Shown piece by piece: positions 42,131-53,439 of a stretch of DNA of 64,000 bases (positions within the stretch are counted from its first letter, which is position 1; every line of letters starts with the position of its first letter). Both the position numbers and the translations under genes were made by a program. Source of the stretch: Euptelea pleiosperma (taxonomy: Eukaryota > Streptophyta > Magnoliopsida > Ranunculales > Eupteleaceae); assembly GCA_035048495.1 (NCBI GenBank), contig CM068543.1:21317751-21381750 (forward strand), given 5' to 3'. The notes beneath the pieces were generated by a model. The model did not search any database. It was not told where the DNA came from and saw nothing but the letters and a program-made list of their open reading frames with translations.

Positions 42131-43545
42131 TGTGGGTGCCGTATTTTCCAGCTAGTCAAAATTGGACACGTATCTCTGGCTTAGCACGTGCGGTTTCAAA
42201 TACACGACGCGTGTTAGAAGACAGCACGCGAGAGTTAATGCGCTGGAATCATTATCAAGAGCAATAAACTGCCAATCGTGTCGCTCGATTTCCATTACTT
42301 GGAAATGCCACGTGTCAGGATTGTTTTATCGACACATGGAAGTGATGCTGACAGAGAATATTAGCGTCTCAACCTTTAATATGTCGGGAAGTATTCAATC
42401 TTGCCCGACATATTGATGAGTCTCATCCCACCGAGATCAACTGGATAGACGGGATCTTCTACAATCTCATCCCGGGAAATCAAGGTTCTCTTCCCGGGAA
42501 AACTCAAGTATATCATCCCGGGAATTCCAAACATGTCATCCCGGGAACTCATCCTGACAATTCAAGTGTATCATCCCGGGAATTCCAAACATGTCATCCC
42601 GGGAACTCATCCTGACAATTCAAGTGTATCATCCCGGGAATTCCAAACATGTCATCCCGGGAACTCATCCTGGCAATTCAAGTGTATCATCCCGGGAATT
42701 CCAAACATGTCATCCCGGGAACTCATCTTGGCAACTCAGGTATATCATCCCGGAAACTCCAAATATGTCATCCCGGGAAATCATCATGGCAACTCAAAGT
42801 ATAGATTCCCGGGAACTCTGAACATCTCATCCCGGGACATCCTCCCCGCACGGTCAAAATTATTGGCTGGATGCATTTTTTCCGACAAGGTCATCAGACT
42901 TGCTTGACGGGATCTATTTCAATATCGTCCCGTCAAAGCCAGATAATGTCAAATGACTTACGTGGCATGATCTCTTACATACGAGGTAAGTATTCTGAAT
43001 ATCATCGATTTCTTAACTAATGAATATTGGCCACGTGGCAGCTAGTTGAATTATCACGGATTCGACATCACCTTATCTGAACACCTGACACGGAGGATGC
43101 CACCTCAGTATTATTTCAGTTATTTCAGGTATAACTGAATCAAGAAAGTCAAAGTTTAAACCGATAGATTCTGTTTTATAACAGAATCTATCTGAGTCAT
43201 CATTGACTGATAATGACTAGACACGTGGAAGGTGAGTCACGCCAGTTCCAAGGCTATAAATACAAGACCTTTAGAACTGAGAAGAGGATCTTGCTCTCCA
43301 GATCCAGATAGCTTAAACTCTGAAATCTTTTACTATTTCCTAAAACCTGTTACATTTCCCAAGCTGACTTGAGCGTCGGAGCCTTGTCAACAGGTACAAC
43401 CAAATCTCATCTGGAGATCATCCTATCCTTCGCAGAGGAGAAAGCAGTTTCATCCTGGAGCATCAGAGTCGTCCGATCATCACCACAATCCGAATCGTCT
43501 GACCTCAAAGATTGTGTGGGTTAGATCAGATATTTTTCCCCCACA
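42131..43545 (+). repeat. LTR A2
   Basis: 1415 bp, the exact counterpart of A1 (constant offset 14703, identical translations through the repeat array). TATA box at 43255-43262. It follows a polypurine tract, so it is the 3' LTR of the full interior. It is not followed by the target repeat GTCCC but by 21 unrelated bases and LTR B2. Confidence 0.95.
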
Positions 43546-43566
43546 AAAAAATTTCAAGATTTTTTT
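43546..43566. other. 21-bp filler joining A2 and B2
   Basis: AAAAAATTTCAAGATTTTTT replaces the 1730 bp that separate A1 from the shared part of B1 (28843-30572), including the first 19 bp of the B LTR. It could be end-joining filler or an assembly patch. Confidence 0.7.
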
Positions 43567-45250
43567 ACACGAATCTCAAGGATTGATGTGCATATATCTC
43601 GAGGGGTGCATCCATCGAAGATATTTCAAAGGGAGCCTTATTTCTAACGTACACTCATCCCGGGAACTCATCTTGGCAACTCAAGTATATCATCCTGGGA
43701 ACTTCAAGTATCTCATCCCGGGAACTCCAAGTATATCATCCCGGGAACTCATCCTGGCAACTCCAACATCTCTTCCCGGGAACTCCAAACATATCATCCC
43801 GGGAACTTCAAGTATCTCATCCCGGGAACTCATCTTGGCAACTCAAGTATATCATCCCGGGAACTCCAAGTATATCATCCCGGGAACTCATCTTGGCAAC
43901 TCCAACATCTCATCCCGGGAACTCCAAACATATCATCCCGGGAACTCCAAGTATATCATCCCGGGAACTCATCCTGGCAACTCCAACATCTCTTCCCAGG
44001 AACTCCAAACATATCATCCCGGGAACTTCAAGTATCTCATCCCGGGAACTCATCCTGGCAACTCAAGTATCTCATCCCGGGAACTCCAACATCTCATCCC
44101 GGGAACTCCAAGTATATCATCCCGGGAACTCATCCTGGCAACTCAAGTATCTCATCCCGGGAACTCATCCTGGCAACTCAAGTATATCATCCCGGGAACT
44201 TCAAGTATCTCATCCCGGGAACTCATCCTGGCAACTCAAGTATATCATCCCGGGAACTCCAAACATATCATCCCGGGAACTTCAAGTATCTCATCCCGGG
44301 AACTCATCCTGGCAACTCAAGTATCTCATCCCGGGAACTCCAACATCTCATCCCGGGAACTCATCCTGGCAACTCAAGTATCTCATCCCGGGAACTCATC
44401 CTGGCAACTCAAGTATATCATCCCGGGAACTTCAAGTATCTCATCCCGGGAACTCATCCTGGCAACTCAAGTATATCATCCCGGGAACTCATCCTGGCAA
44501 CTCAAGTATCTCATCCCGGGAAATCCAGCATCTCTTCCCGGGACATCGTCCCGGCAAGGTCACATTATTGGCTGGATGCATTTATCCCGACAAGGTCATC
44601 AGACTTACTTGACGGGATCTATTTCAATATCATCCCGGCAAAGCCAGATGATGTCAAATGACTTACGTGGCAGGATCTCTTACGTACGAGGTAAGTATTC
44701 TGAATACAATCGATTTCTTAACTAATGAATATTGGCCACGTGGCAGCTAGTTGAACTATCACGAATTCGACATCACCTTATCTGAACACCTGACACGGAG
44801 GATGCCACCTCAGTATTATTTCAGTTATTTCAGGTATAACTGAATCAAGAAAGTCAAAGTTTAAACCGACAGATTCTGTTTTATAACAGAATCTATCTGA
44901 GTCATCATTGACTGATAATGACTAGACACGTGGAAGGTGAGTCACGCCAGTTCCAAGGCTATAAATACAAGACCTTCAGAACTGAGAAAAAGATCTTGCT
45001 CTCCAGATCCAGATAGCTTAAACTCTGAAATCTTTTACTATTTCCTAAAACCTGTTACATTTCCCAAGCTGACTTGAGCGTCGGAGCCTTGTCAACAGGT
45101 ACAACCAAATCTCATCTGGAGATCATCCTATCCTTCGCAAAGGAGAAAGCAGTTTCATCCTGGAGCATCAGAGTCGTCCGATCATCACCACAATCCGAAT
45201 CGTCTGACCTCAAAGATTGTGTGGGTTAGATCAGATATTTTTCCCCCACA
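43567..45250 (+). repeat. LTR B2 (outer 3' LTR, 19 bp short at its start)
   Basis: Collinear with B1 from ACACGAATCTC onward at offset 12994, with identical translations. It ends CCCCCACA followed by the target repeat GTCCC (45251-45255). TATA box at 44960-44967. Confidence 0.93.
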
Positions 45251-45589
45251 GTCCCCCCCGCTGGTAGACACTCACTTCCCACCTACTCATACACACACAC
45301 CCATCAGCATCCTTTGTAGGTGTTGCCCATATCGGATCATCAATTTGGACCACCAAAACTTATTTGGATTGAAAAATCTTAAAAATGAAGTTGGACAACA
45401 AAAAAAATGTGTTTAATTGTACAAAGAAGGGTCGATATTGCATTGAAGGGATAAGATGATCATATTCACATTGTTATCGATATTAGGCGACCGACAATAG
45501 GAACTATTCAGATCCATGATCAGTCGTCGGCCACCAACTTCTATGAAGTCCACTGCACAATATAGACTATATAGTTTCGATCCCATAAT
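45251..45589. other. Right flank of the retroelement
   Basis: C-rich, then AT-rich sequence. It may already be part of the LINE that becomes recognisable at 45590, but I cannot show that. Confidence 0.3.
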
Positions 45590-46545
45590 CTGGAAGGACA
45601 TAGTACCCTCGAAAATCAAAAAAAATTTCTTGGACTTTATCCCTGAACAAATTATTTATCATTGAAAACTTGATTGCTAGGAAGTAGATTACGGTTAATT
45701 ATGTTATGAATGCAAGTCAAGTGGAGAGAATACGGACCATCTTATATTGCATTGTGAGTTTGTTAGACAGATTTGGACATATTTTTCCTTGTGGAGATCT
45801 GGGCCATGCCAGTCTGTAGGGGCTTTGTTGGGTGGCTGGCCTAAGATATACATATAGCTCTCTCTATAATGAGGAAAATCCTGTAGAAGATGGTACCGTT
45901 CAAGGTTTAAAGGAGGCCGTTTCAACGGTTAAGCTGACTGGGGGCGTTACCGTTTAAACGGCCATTAAAACGAATTTTAATGGTTTAACGATTTTAATGG
46001 AAAAAAACGGAAAAATGGAGCTGAAATTCAAATTTTGAAATTTGAAAAAAAAAAAAAAAAACAGAATTTAACATATTTTAACGGATTTAATGGCCGTTTT
46101 TTTTCACAAAATTTTTCAGAATTAAACGGCCGTTTAAACGATTTTAACGGCCATTAAAACAAAAAAAACGGCCATTTTTTTCAAAACCGTTAAAACGATT
46201 TTAACGGAAACGGGCTTGGGGCGTTACAGTTTAAATGGCCGTTAAAATCGTTTAAACGGCTGTTTTTAAAACCATGGTACCGTTTGCTGTGATCTGGGGT
46301 GTTTGGTTGGAGAGGAATAAAAGGGTTTTCAGAGGAAATATGAGCACAGTTCAGGAAGCTTCAGAGCTTTTCTTTAGAGTTGGGGTAGTATCTCCTCCGA
46401 CTTAAGGGGCACATTCTTCAGTGATATGGTGTTTAGGTTTGATGCTTTGTTGGCTAGGTAGTGATGCGTTTTGCTTGTATTTTCTTTGTTTGAGTCACTT
46501 TAATTCTTTTAATGGTTTTTGAGATCTTCTTGATCTCCTTTACTT
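45590..46545 (+). pseudogene. LINE ORF2 3' part (zf-RVT) split by a MITE
   Basis: IVPSKIKKF, then the zinc-binding motif CYECKSSGENTDHLILHCEFVRQIW (Cys codon at 45702; quoted over two stretches: CYECKSSGENTDHLI and LHCEFVRQIW) and, after the inserted element, VPFAVIWGVWLERNKRVFRG. These belong to the zinc-binding C-terminal region of plant L1-type LINE reverse transcriptases. In-frame stops and the insertion make it dead. The tail after 46430 (TTTTTGAGATCTTCTTGATC) looks like the LINE 3' untranslated region. Confidence 0.75.
45901..46275 (+). mobile_element. AACGG-rich Mutator-like MITE inside the LINE
   Basis: Ends CAAGGTTTAAAGGAGGCCG and TTTTTAAAACCAT. It is flanked by a perfect 9-bp duplication, GGTACCGTT, at 45892-45900 and 46276-46284. 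Removing the element and one duplication rejoins the LINE frame (WKMVPFAV-like). Confidence 0.9.
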
Positions 46546-46554
46546 TTAATATAC

Positions 46555-46908
46555 TAGTAGGTGGCCCTTGCCCATGGCACTCTCCGACAAAGCATTTGGC
46601 GTTTGCCAAAATCGGGTGTGAGTTGCTTAGATCCACCATCCATTTGGGGTAATTATTAGATCTCGGCCATCATTTGTGAAGCGGATAAGAGGGGGGATAA
46701 GTGACTTATCTGTTTTGTTATATAGATGTATAGTGGGTGGTCCGTGCCCCTCGGCACTCCCCGACAAAGCATTTGCCAAAATCAGGTATGAGTGGCTGAG
46801 ATCCACCGTCCATTTGGGGGATAAGATCTTTGCTATCCTTTGTTGAAACATATATATAAGAGGGGGTATAAGTGGGGAGACAACTTCCCTGTTTTGTTAT
46901 ATAGATAT
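46555..46908. repeat. Two 'ACTAGTGGGTGGC' short repeats in tandem
   Basis: Units at 46555-46727 and 46734-46908, with the CTCCCCGACAAAGCATTTGC and GAGTGGCTGAGATCCACC blocks and TTGTTATATAGAT ends of the 19.9-kb cluster. Confidence 0.7.
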
Positions 46909-47936
46909 AATCTAGGTGGACTTTTCAAAAAAAAAAAAAAAGTTTCCCATAAATAGTTACATAATTTTAGACTAATTATTTGTTATCTTGATACGTTTAT
47001 CTGTAATGCTTGTGAGCATAACCTACGGACAAGCCACGTTATGAGTGAAGCCGATGAAAGAACCGTTGATGCATGAATGCTTGCACGAACAGATAAATTT
47101 TCCAGGTATTCCGTATGCTTGGTAGCTAAGGTCCATGAAAGGCCCACGCATAAGAAAAAACGAAGACCCGATATGATGGTGTCCACACAGATTGGCCCAG
47201 TTAGGCGGCTCGTTAGGCTAAACCTCCATCACATACTTGTTGCACCCCGGCCATATGTGGCAAACCCTATCCACCATTGGCTACTTCCACCTCTTGCTAA
47301 ACCCTAATCTCAATTACAGACATGTTTCGTTGCTTTCTTTTACTATGAACCATGCATTCTAAAGTTACATTGCATGGTCCTCTTTCTTCCGTGAGTCCCA
47401 TCTAGATCCCAAATCTTGTTCCCCTTCACTAGGACTAAACGAAAAGGAAAGTTGGGGTGGACTTCTCATATGAAGTTGTGAACCAATTAAGAGAAGGCGT
47501 TGTCGTGATAGTGACCGACCAGAGCTCATTGTTGCCTTGACATTTATGTGTACACACTTCACTTTGGCTAAAATTTTAGGCCTTCAAGGGTTTTGTGGCC
47601 CCAGTGGTGGACCAGATCACCCCAGTCCGTGACCTGTGCAATGGCCGTTTTCCTCTAGAAGAGGGCTCGATATGAGGCAGATGTGGCTATAGGCAACCCT
47701 TTTTGGACAATGTGGCTCCACAAGAGGGGACATGGTCCTAAACTGTCCCCCAGAGTCCATAGTCTTGCATTGTTGTCATGCACTCCCTCTAAATTAGCAG
47801 GGATATTTATCACAAGATAGATGCATAATTTTTAGATGAGATAGGGATAAGTGAATTTAGATATGTGGGTACCTTCGGATATCCATGTCATGATTCCAAT
47901 TTAAAAAATTAGATATGTGGGCACCTCTAGATAAGT
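46909..47936. other. Stretch without a recognised gene
   Basis: Several short frames, none with a domain. TTTAGATATGTGGG is duplicated at 47857 and 47911, possibly a small insertion's flanks. Confidence 0.3.
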
Positions 47937-48060
47937 TGCCAGCTTGCTAAGTTGGTAAAGTTTTCGAATGTTGATACCATAGACCTAGGTTCAAAACCCG
48001 CAGTCACCCTTCTAGTTAATTACTGATCTCATTAAAAACTTGTTTGCGTTGTTTACACGG
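47937..48060 (+). mobile_element. tRNA-derived SINE, diverged
   Basis: AGCTTGCTAAGTTGGTAAAG (A-box-like), TTGATACCATAGACC and the B-box-like GGTTCAAAACCC, followed by TACTGATCTCATTAAAAAC. It is the same family as the SINE at 53604-53730. Confidence 0.6.
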
Positions 48061-48114
48061 ATGATTCTGCGCATCCGTAGGGATTAATCCTTACTTGTCA
48101 GGGTTGGGACACCC

Positions 48115-48215
48115 TACATCACCATAGTTCGAAGTCTCAGTCGATCCAGATCGGGATCAGACGCCACCGATCTGAACGATATTTTGGCGATCGAGATCAT
48201 ACATCACCAATTTTT
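48115..48215 (+). repeat. Interspersed repeat 'GAAGTCTCGGCCGATCC', copy 2
   Basis: ATAGTTCGAAGTCTCAGTCG, ATCCAGATCGGGATCAGACG and GCCACCGATCTGAACGAT. It is adjacent to an 11-T run. Confidence 0.5.
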
Positions 48216-48870
48216 TTTTTTAAATGAAAGATACTTGTGTTGTGGTAAGTTTTGTCTCTCCCATTACTTTTGGACCCAAGTCGAGAAAAGATAGTGGAAG
48301 ACAACCTTAGGTGTTTGAAGTGAAAACGTGGACGTCCTATGTACACATATAGTGTGTTCTCTCCCATCTAAGTCCCTTGGAAATGGTTTTCCCTTCCCCC
48401 TCTTCATGGATTTAATATTTGTTTAAGCCTTTACAGAACATTTTAGACCATGGAAGCATGTTATCTTCTTCTCTTTTCTATCCAAATCGCTACCTTTCAT
48501 GTCTGGCTTATCCAGAAGCACCTTTTTACAAAACAGGAAAAGCTTTTCATGATACTTTTTTTTGGTTTCTTACAACTTTTATTTCTTTTTGGTAAGCACG
48601 CGGTTCCTTAAATAGAAGTAGAAGATTTTTTCAAGTTGGCCGGTGCTAACCATGTTTTGGGGACTGATGAATGATGAGGTGTCCAAAAGGTGTCCAAAAC
48701 GCTGTTGCCTGTTGGTGAGAGTTTGTCCAAACAACCCCTAAAGATATGAGGGTCAAGATTTTGTAGATAAGAAATGAGTGTTTATAAGCATTATATTAGG
48801 ACATGCAGTGGAAAGGGATCAGGACCCACGTTTGAACCTGAGTTTGCTATCCTTGGGTCCCTCCAAAATT
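48216..48870. other. Non-coding stretch
   Basis: Nothing recognised on either strand. Confidence 0.3.
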
Positions 48871-48879
48871 GCCATGCGG

Positions 48880-49160
48880 CACCTTTTTTTTCCTTGGGCG
48901 CACTGATCCATGGATGTTTGGCTCACCTCTTGGTGGACCTACACACCAAAAATTAGCTTAATCGGTGATTTCTAGCCATTGGATTGGAGCATTTTTAAAT
49001 GTGGTGATTTCTATTTGTTGGATTTAAGATTTTCTTTTGGGTGTTAAAACTTTAACCGCTAGAAATGATCACCAATCAAGCTGTTTTTTTTTTTGTTGTG
49101 TAGGGCCAAGCATCAATGGGGTCAGTGGGCCAATAGTGTCCCATGTGCGTGGCATTTTGG
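48880..49160. mobile_element. Foldback MITE, 'TATGGATGTTTGGCC' family
   Basis: CCATGGATGTTTGGCTCACC, CACACCAAAAATTAGC and the inverted GGGCCAAGCATCAATGGG at the right, with GTGCGTGGCATTTTGG as the outer end. Confidence 0.65.
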
Positions 49161-49199
49161 GAGAGGCATATTCTTCTTGCAATGGCGCAATTGCATGTG

Positions 49200-49350
49200 T
49201 GGCTGTTGGTGCATAAAAACGAGAAAATTTTTGAAGCGGCGATCAAGCGCCCAATCATATTGTGCCAGGTACACCAGGGTTAACCTGGTGCAACATCATT
49301 GCTTGTACACTTAGGTGTACCTGGTGCCGCTTCAAAAATTTTCTCCATAA
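49200..49350. repeat. Inverted repeat around CACCAGGTACAC-type sequence
   Basis: GAGAAAATTTTTGAAGCGGC at the left is mirrored by CGCTTCAAAAATTTTCTC at the right, with GGTACACCAGG and CCTGGTGC inside. A ~135-bp palindrome between two MITEs. Confidence 0.6.
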
Positions 49351-49384
49351 TTAAAAATAAGCCCTATCACAGTCTTTCGCACCC

Positions 49385-49620
49385 ACTAACTGGTCAACCC
49401 GTTCATGGAACAAGCACACATCAAAAAAGCAGGCTGATTGGCGATCTCTATCCATTGGATTCAAGCATTTTTTATGGGATGATTTCTAACCGTTAGATTC
49501 AAGCATTTTTTGAGGGGTACTCTGATGGAATGCCTAGAGATTACCCATTAGGCTGTTTTTTGGTGTGTAGAGTGGGCCAATCAAGTGGACCCCAAAGAGT
49601 GCGGCATGGAAAAATTTGTT
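49385..49620. mobile_element. Foldback MITE, diverged
   Basis: Arms AAGCAGGCTGATTGGCGATC and GAGATTACCCATTAGGCTGT. TTCAAGCATTTTTTATGGG and its near copy TTCAAGCATTTTTTGAGGG lie in the middle. Confidence 0.55.
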
Positions 49621-49719
49621 CCAAAATTGCGCCCCTCAGGATGATTATATTTCTAGTCTTAGAAAATCTGAAAAAATCTCCAAAAGAGATCTGAGATCCA
49701 ATACAAATCCATATAATAA

Positions 49720-49880
49720 GGGAGCTCAGTTGTCTCCTCCTCTTTATAGGCTTCAATAATTAAAGAAGGGCAGAGATCTTATCACCCAACTGGACGGTGG
49801 ATCTCAGCCACTCACACCCAATTTAGGCAAATGCTTTGTCGGGGAGTGCCACGCCCACCCACTAGCTAGTCTTTGATAAG
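49720..49880 (-). repeat. 'ACTAGTGGGTGGC' short repeat, reverse copy
   Basis: Reverse complement of the family: AGTTGTCTCCTCCTCTTTAT, GGATCTCAGCCACTCACACC, GTCGGGGAGTGCCACGCCCA, CCACTAGCTAGT. Confidence 0.7.
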
Positions 49881-50379
49881 GAAGGAAGATCGGTTGAAAA
49901 AAGAAGAACTCTTGAAATGGAAGGAAGAAATTAAATTGGCCAAAAGAGGCCAAGTAAGCATATAGGATAAGGTGGACCAGAGATTTCTGCAATATTATGA
50001 TTAAAGAGAGGGATCAGGCCACACCCTGGTTTGCTTCCACCAGTTCAGCTCCTAGAAGGTGTGGGCCTCCGTCGAGCCCATGTGGGCTTGATCGGGAAAA
50101 GACGTTGTGTTGGGTATTGTTCGGATACAAGAGTTATCTAGATGACTGATCCAAGTCAACACTTATATTCTTTCCATTTATGGGTTGTATTGTAAATGAG
50201 AGAGAATCTCTAGGAATGAATAATATGTTTGTATCCTTGGCTATATATATAAATAAATGTATTTTAATTCAAGAGGAATGCTAGCAATCAACTCTTTAAA
50301 GGAGCTGCTAGTTGCACAGATTCAACCCCACAAAAGACAAAAATAATGCATTTTTTAACTCACAAGTGTGGTTTTTCTT

Positions 50380-50760
50380 ATTTTTGATGAACTAACAAAC
50401 CAAACCACAAACACCATCCAAATAGACCGAGGATAATCCAAGCACCTCTCTAGACAATACGGTATCCAGGGACTCTGGTCCACAGTTAAGAATGAGAAAA
50501 AGTACGGGCCCAACGAGCAATAGTATGAATTAGAGATGTTGTGAAAGAAGAGAGACGTCCAAAATCTAAGCACAAATACTAGAAGCTGCCCAGCCACTAT
50601 GCCGTGATCCTCTGAGAAGCAAGCTCGAGAACGGTGGGCTCCTGCCAAAATAAAAGAGGGAGAGTGTAGTGATCTCTAATAATAAACTCCAAACCTGCTC
50701 TACCAGTCGAGGCTTCCCATGTCGCATCCGTATTTAGCTTAAAATGACCCATAAAGGGAT
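50380..50760 (-). pseudogene. LINE-type RNase H fragment
   Basis: Read on the minus strand: GHFKLNTDATWEASTGRAGL, then EFIIRDH and, after a frameshift, FYFGRSPPFSS. This matches the RNase H domain at the end of plant L1-type LINE or related non-LTR polyproteins (catalytic Asp in LNTDA). Several stops follow. It is a degenerate piece with no intact gene. Confidence 0.7.
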
Positions 50761-51484
50761 CCAGATTGCCATGTGCGAGTCCAAGTCACTTGCTCCTCTT
50801 GTGGGTTCAAAAGTATAGATTTTAGGATCTCTGTTTAAGGAAAGTGTGAGGATATGGCCGGGAGTGAGAGAAGACGAACTTCCTCATTTCTGGCTAACCA
50901 CGGTTTCGATCTATAAAGAAGAACACAAGCAAAGGCTAGTAAGAATTTATCTCGAAAAGTTCCCTTCTTCTTCGTACCTTTTCTAAACAGGTCGCTAAAC
51001 TACTCAAAGATTTCCGAGAGGGATAAGAGGGTCATCCTGATTCCTGAGAGAGAATGGGTCGATATATTCAATTCATTACGTAGACCAAATACTTGATTAC
51101 CAGATAGACTAGACCGACTTGGCTGGGTATTGTCCACATTTTGGACCTGATTATAACAATCGTGTGGGCTCATACTTTACATGACTCGGCCCATTAGTGA
51201 AACTCGATCGGAAGATCCACGCCATATCTTGCAAGCCCAAAGCTCAACAAGGGTCCTAAATGTGTACGTAACCGAGCCAAGCATATCCCCAAGCTCTGGT
51301 CAGGTTCAGTTCGAAGCTCATCGACCCAAATGCTTGGAGATCGAGGCCTGATATGGAGTTGACTGCTAAATGTACGTACTCAAGTAAGTGACAAACACCA
51401 TGCACCATGTATTTGATTCCAAAAAAAATTAGTGTTTAGGTTTTGCAGGGAGATAAACTTTGATGACCACCCCCAAAAATGCCA
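50761..51484. other. Non-coding stretch beside the LINE fragment
   Basis: Possibly more of the same LINE upstream (GATATGGCCGGGAGTGAGAG near 50850), but I cannot read a domain. Confidence 0.3.
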
Positions 51485-51725
51485 TCTGACAGACACAATT
51501 ATTTGGGCCCATTGTCCCACACATTAATCATCTGTGATTTTAGCATTTTTCACAGATGATTTCTAGCCATCTGATTCGAGCATTTTTTTTTTCACGAACT
51601 AAACCCAATGAATAGAAATCACCGATCAGAATGATTATTGGTGTGTGGATACACGAGGGGGTGAGCCAAGGCCAAACATTCATGAGTCAGTGGGCTCGAA
51701 AGAGTGTTCCAAGGGTGGACATCAA
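51485..51725. mobile_element. Foldback MITE, diverged
   Basis: GATGATTTCTAGCCATCTGA in the middle, then ATCAGAATGATTATTGGTGT, GTGAGCCAAGGCCAAACATT and AGTGTTCCAAGGGTGGAC at the right arm. Confidence 0.55.
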
Positions 51726-51911
51726 AGTTTATCTCGTTTAGAGGTAATGGGCCTCAATGGAAGATAACTCTCGTATGGCACGCCAATTCATTATTTCGAT
51801 CCATCAATTGGTGATATGGCATTTGTAAACAATATCAAGCTGATTGAAAGATGGACTTAACTTGAAACCAAAATAAAACATTAGCTATAAAATCAGATTA
51901 TAATCCTATAT

Positions 51912-51985
51912 TGGCCCATGCAGGTCTCGAACCTGCGACCTTCGCGTTATTAGCACGACGCTCTAACCAACTGAGCTAATAGGCC
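51912..51985 (-). tRNA. tRNA-Ile(AAU): tRNA-Ile (anticodon AAU)
   Basis: 74 nt on the minus strand with a complete cloverleaf: acceptor GGCCTAT pairs with ATGGGCC (one G-T pair) and the discriminator is A. The D arm is GCTC..GAGC and the anticodon loop reads CTAATAA. The T arm contains GGTTCGAGACC (B box) and the A box TAGCTCAGTTGG is intact. There is no encoded CCA and no intron. A TTTT terminator follows about 20 nt downstream. It appears to be a functional nuclear tRNA gene that decodes AUU (and AUC after A-to-I editing). Confidence 0.97.
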
Positions 51986-52368
51986 AACCTCCTGTGACTC
52001 CAAATATTAGGTTAATTTATTACTGATTTGATGACCCAAAGGGCAGTTTTGATTGTAAGATTGGTTTGGATGGCAAATTTAGAAATTATGAGTGACAGTT
52101 AGAAAAGTGTAATTTTAAAGTTTGTAAAGTCAAAACTGCCCATAGTTAATGTAAATTGGTATGAACCCAGCAGGGGTACTTTGGGAATAAATGGCAATGT
52201 GCGTTCCTACTCCTCTGAGGGTCAAGTTTTTTATTTTATTTTCATAAAGTAGAACAGATTTAAACTTATGAGTTATCATTTAGATTGTTGTCGTTGGAAT
52301 AATCCAACGTCTTTTAGAAACCAACTTAAGAAAACTAGTGATTTTAGATTCTTATTGATCTATTTTCC
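51986..52368. other. Spacer upstream of the tRNA gene
   Basis: AT-rich, nothing recognised. Confidence 0.3.
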
Positions 52369-52754
52369 ATGGTTTTAAAAACGGCCGTTTAAATGGTTTT
52401 AACGGCAGTTTAAACGGTAACACCCCAAGCCCGTTTCCGTGAAAACCGTTTAAACACGTTTTATCGGTTTTGAATAAAACGGCCGTTTTTTTTTTTTGTT
52501 TAAACGGCTGTTAAAATCGTTTAAACAGCAGTTTAATTCTGAAAAATTTTGTGAAAAAACGGCCGTAAAATCCATTTAATTCCGTTTAATTTTCGTTAAA
52601 TTTCATTTTTTTTTTTATTTCAAAATTTGAATTTCAGCGCCATTTTTTCCGTTTTTTACGTTAAAATCCATTTAATTCTATTTTTTCCCCTGGCCGTTTA
52701 AACGGCAACGCCCCCAGTCCGTTTAACCGTTAAAACGGCCTCCTTTAAACCTTG
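52369..52754 (-). mobile_element. AACGG-rich Mutator-like MITE, reverse copy
   Basis: Starts ATGGTTTTAAAAACGGCCG and ends GGCCTCCTTTAAACCTTG. Flanks CTATTTTCC (52360-52368) and CTTTTTTCT (52755-52763) match at 7 of 9 positions. Confidence 0.8.
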
Positions 52755-52774
52755 CTTTTTTCTTCGACTAAGCA

Positions 52775-52960
52775 TGGTTCAAAGTCTCGGCCGCTCCTGG
52801 TATTGGGTGATCCAGATCGGGATCGGAGCCCACCGATCCGATCCAAATCAGGCTCTGTCTCGCCCCGAGATCACTGTTTTACGAAGGAGTCTCACTTTGT
52901 CTCGGTCGAGATGGGCCGATCCACTATCCAGCCTCCGATCCCTAGACTTTCATCCTTGCT
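52775..52960 (+). repeat. Interspersed repeat 'GAAGTCTCGGCCGATCC', longest copy
   Basis: ATGGTTCAAAGTCTCGGCCG, ATCCAGATCGGGATCGGAGC, CACCGATCCGATCC and CGGTCGAGATGGGCCGATCC. The family is unassigned; copies at 14941 and 48115. Confidence 0.5.
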
Positions 52961-53439
52961 AGTAAGTTGTGTAAGATTATGGATTGTAACATACTTCCGT
53001 TTAGTTTATTTATAATTATTGAATATCAGATTCGAATTTTTCACTAGATCATCACCAAAATAGTCTGCCCAGTTTCGAACATCCGATTAGCCTGCCCAAT
53101 TAGCCCGGCCCATCCCTGCCCAACAAGCCCGGCCCAAACCTGTCCACCCGATTTGGCTCGACCAACACACTTAAATTTTATTGAATTTAAAAAAAAAAAA
53201 TGCACACGATCAATTTGGCCCAGCCCAGCCCGACATGGTCCAACGGGTCAAAATGCCCCCTGTGAATGAAAGAAAAGTTATGGAAAACCAAGAGTTATTC
53301 AATAAAATACTGTAAAATAAGAAAAAGTTAGATTATAGAATATTTGAATGGTGAGTTTGGATTTGCTGTAACTTGGTAAAAAAGTGTGGTAAACGAGAGA
53401 GAGATCGAGCAATCTCAGTCAAGAGGAAAATAGACAATG

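Larger units (their letters stand above)
27428..45250 (+). mobile_element. Tat-type Ty3/gypsy retroelement complex with four LTRs
   Basis: A 17,823-bp unit flanked by the 5-bp repeat GTCCC (27423-27427 and 45251-45255). Order: LTR A1, a 1.7-kb non-autonomous interior, LTR B1, a ~9.9-kb full interior, LTR A2, LTR B2. A1 equals A2 and B1 equals B2 as far as I can compare by eye and by identical translations, at constant offsets of 14703 and 12994. A and B differ in their 5' halves and by roughly 20 positions over the last ~690 bp. Pol has RT, RNase H, a second (archaeal-type) RNase H and integrase in that order, which places it in the Tat lineage. An antisense spliced gene lies between pol and A2, as known for some Tat elements (for example gene23 of Grande). 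Confidence 0.93.
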
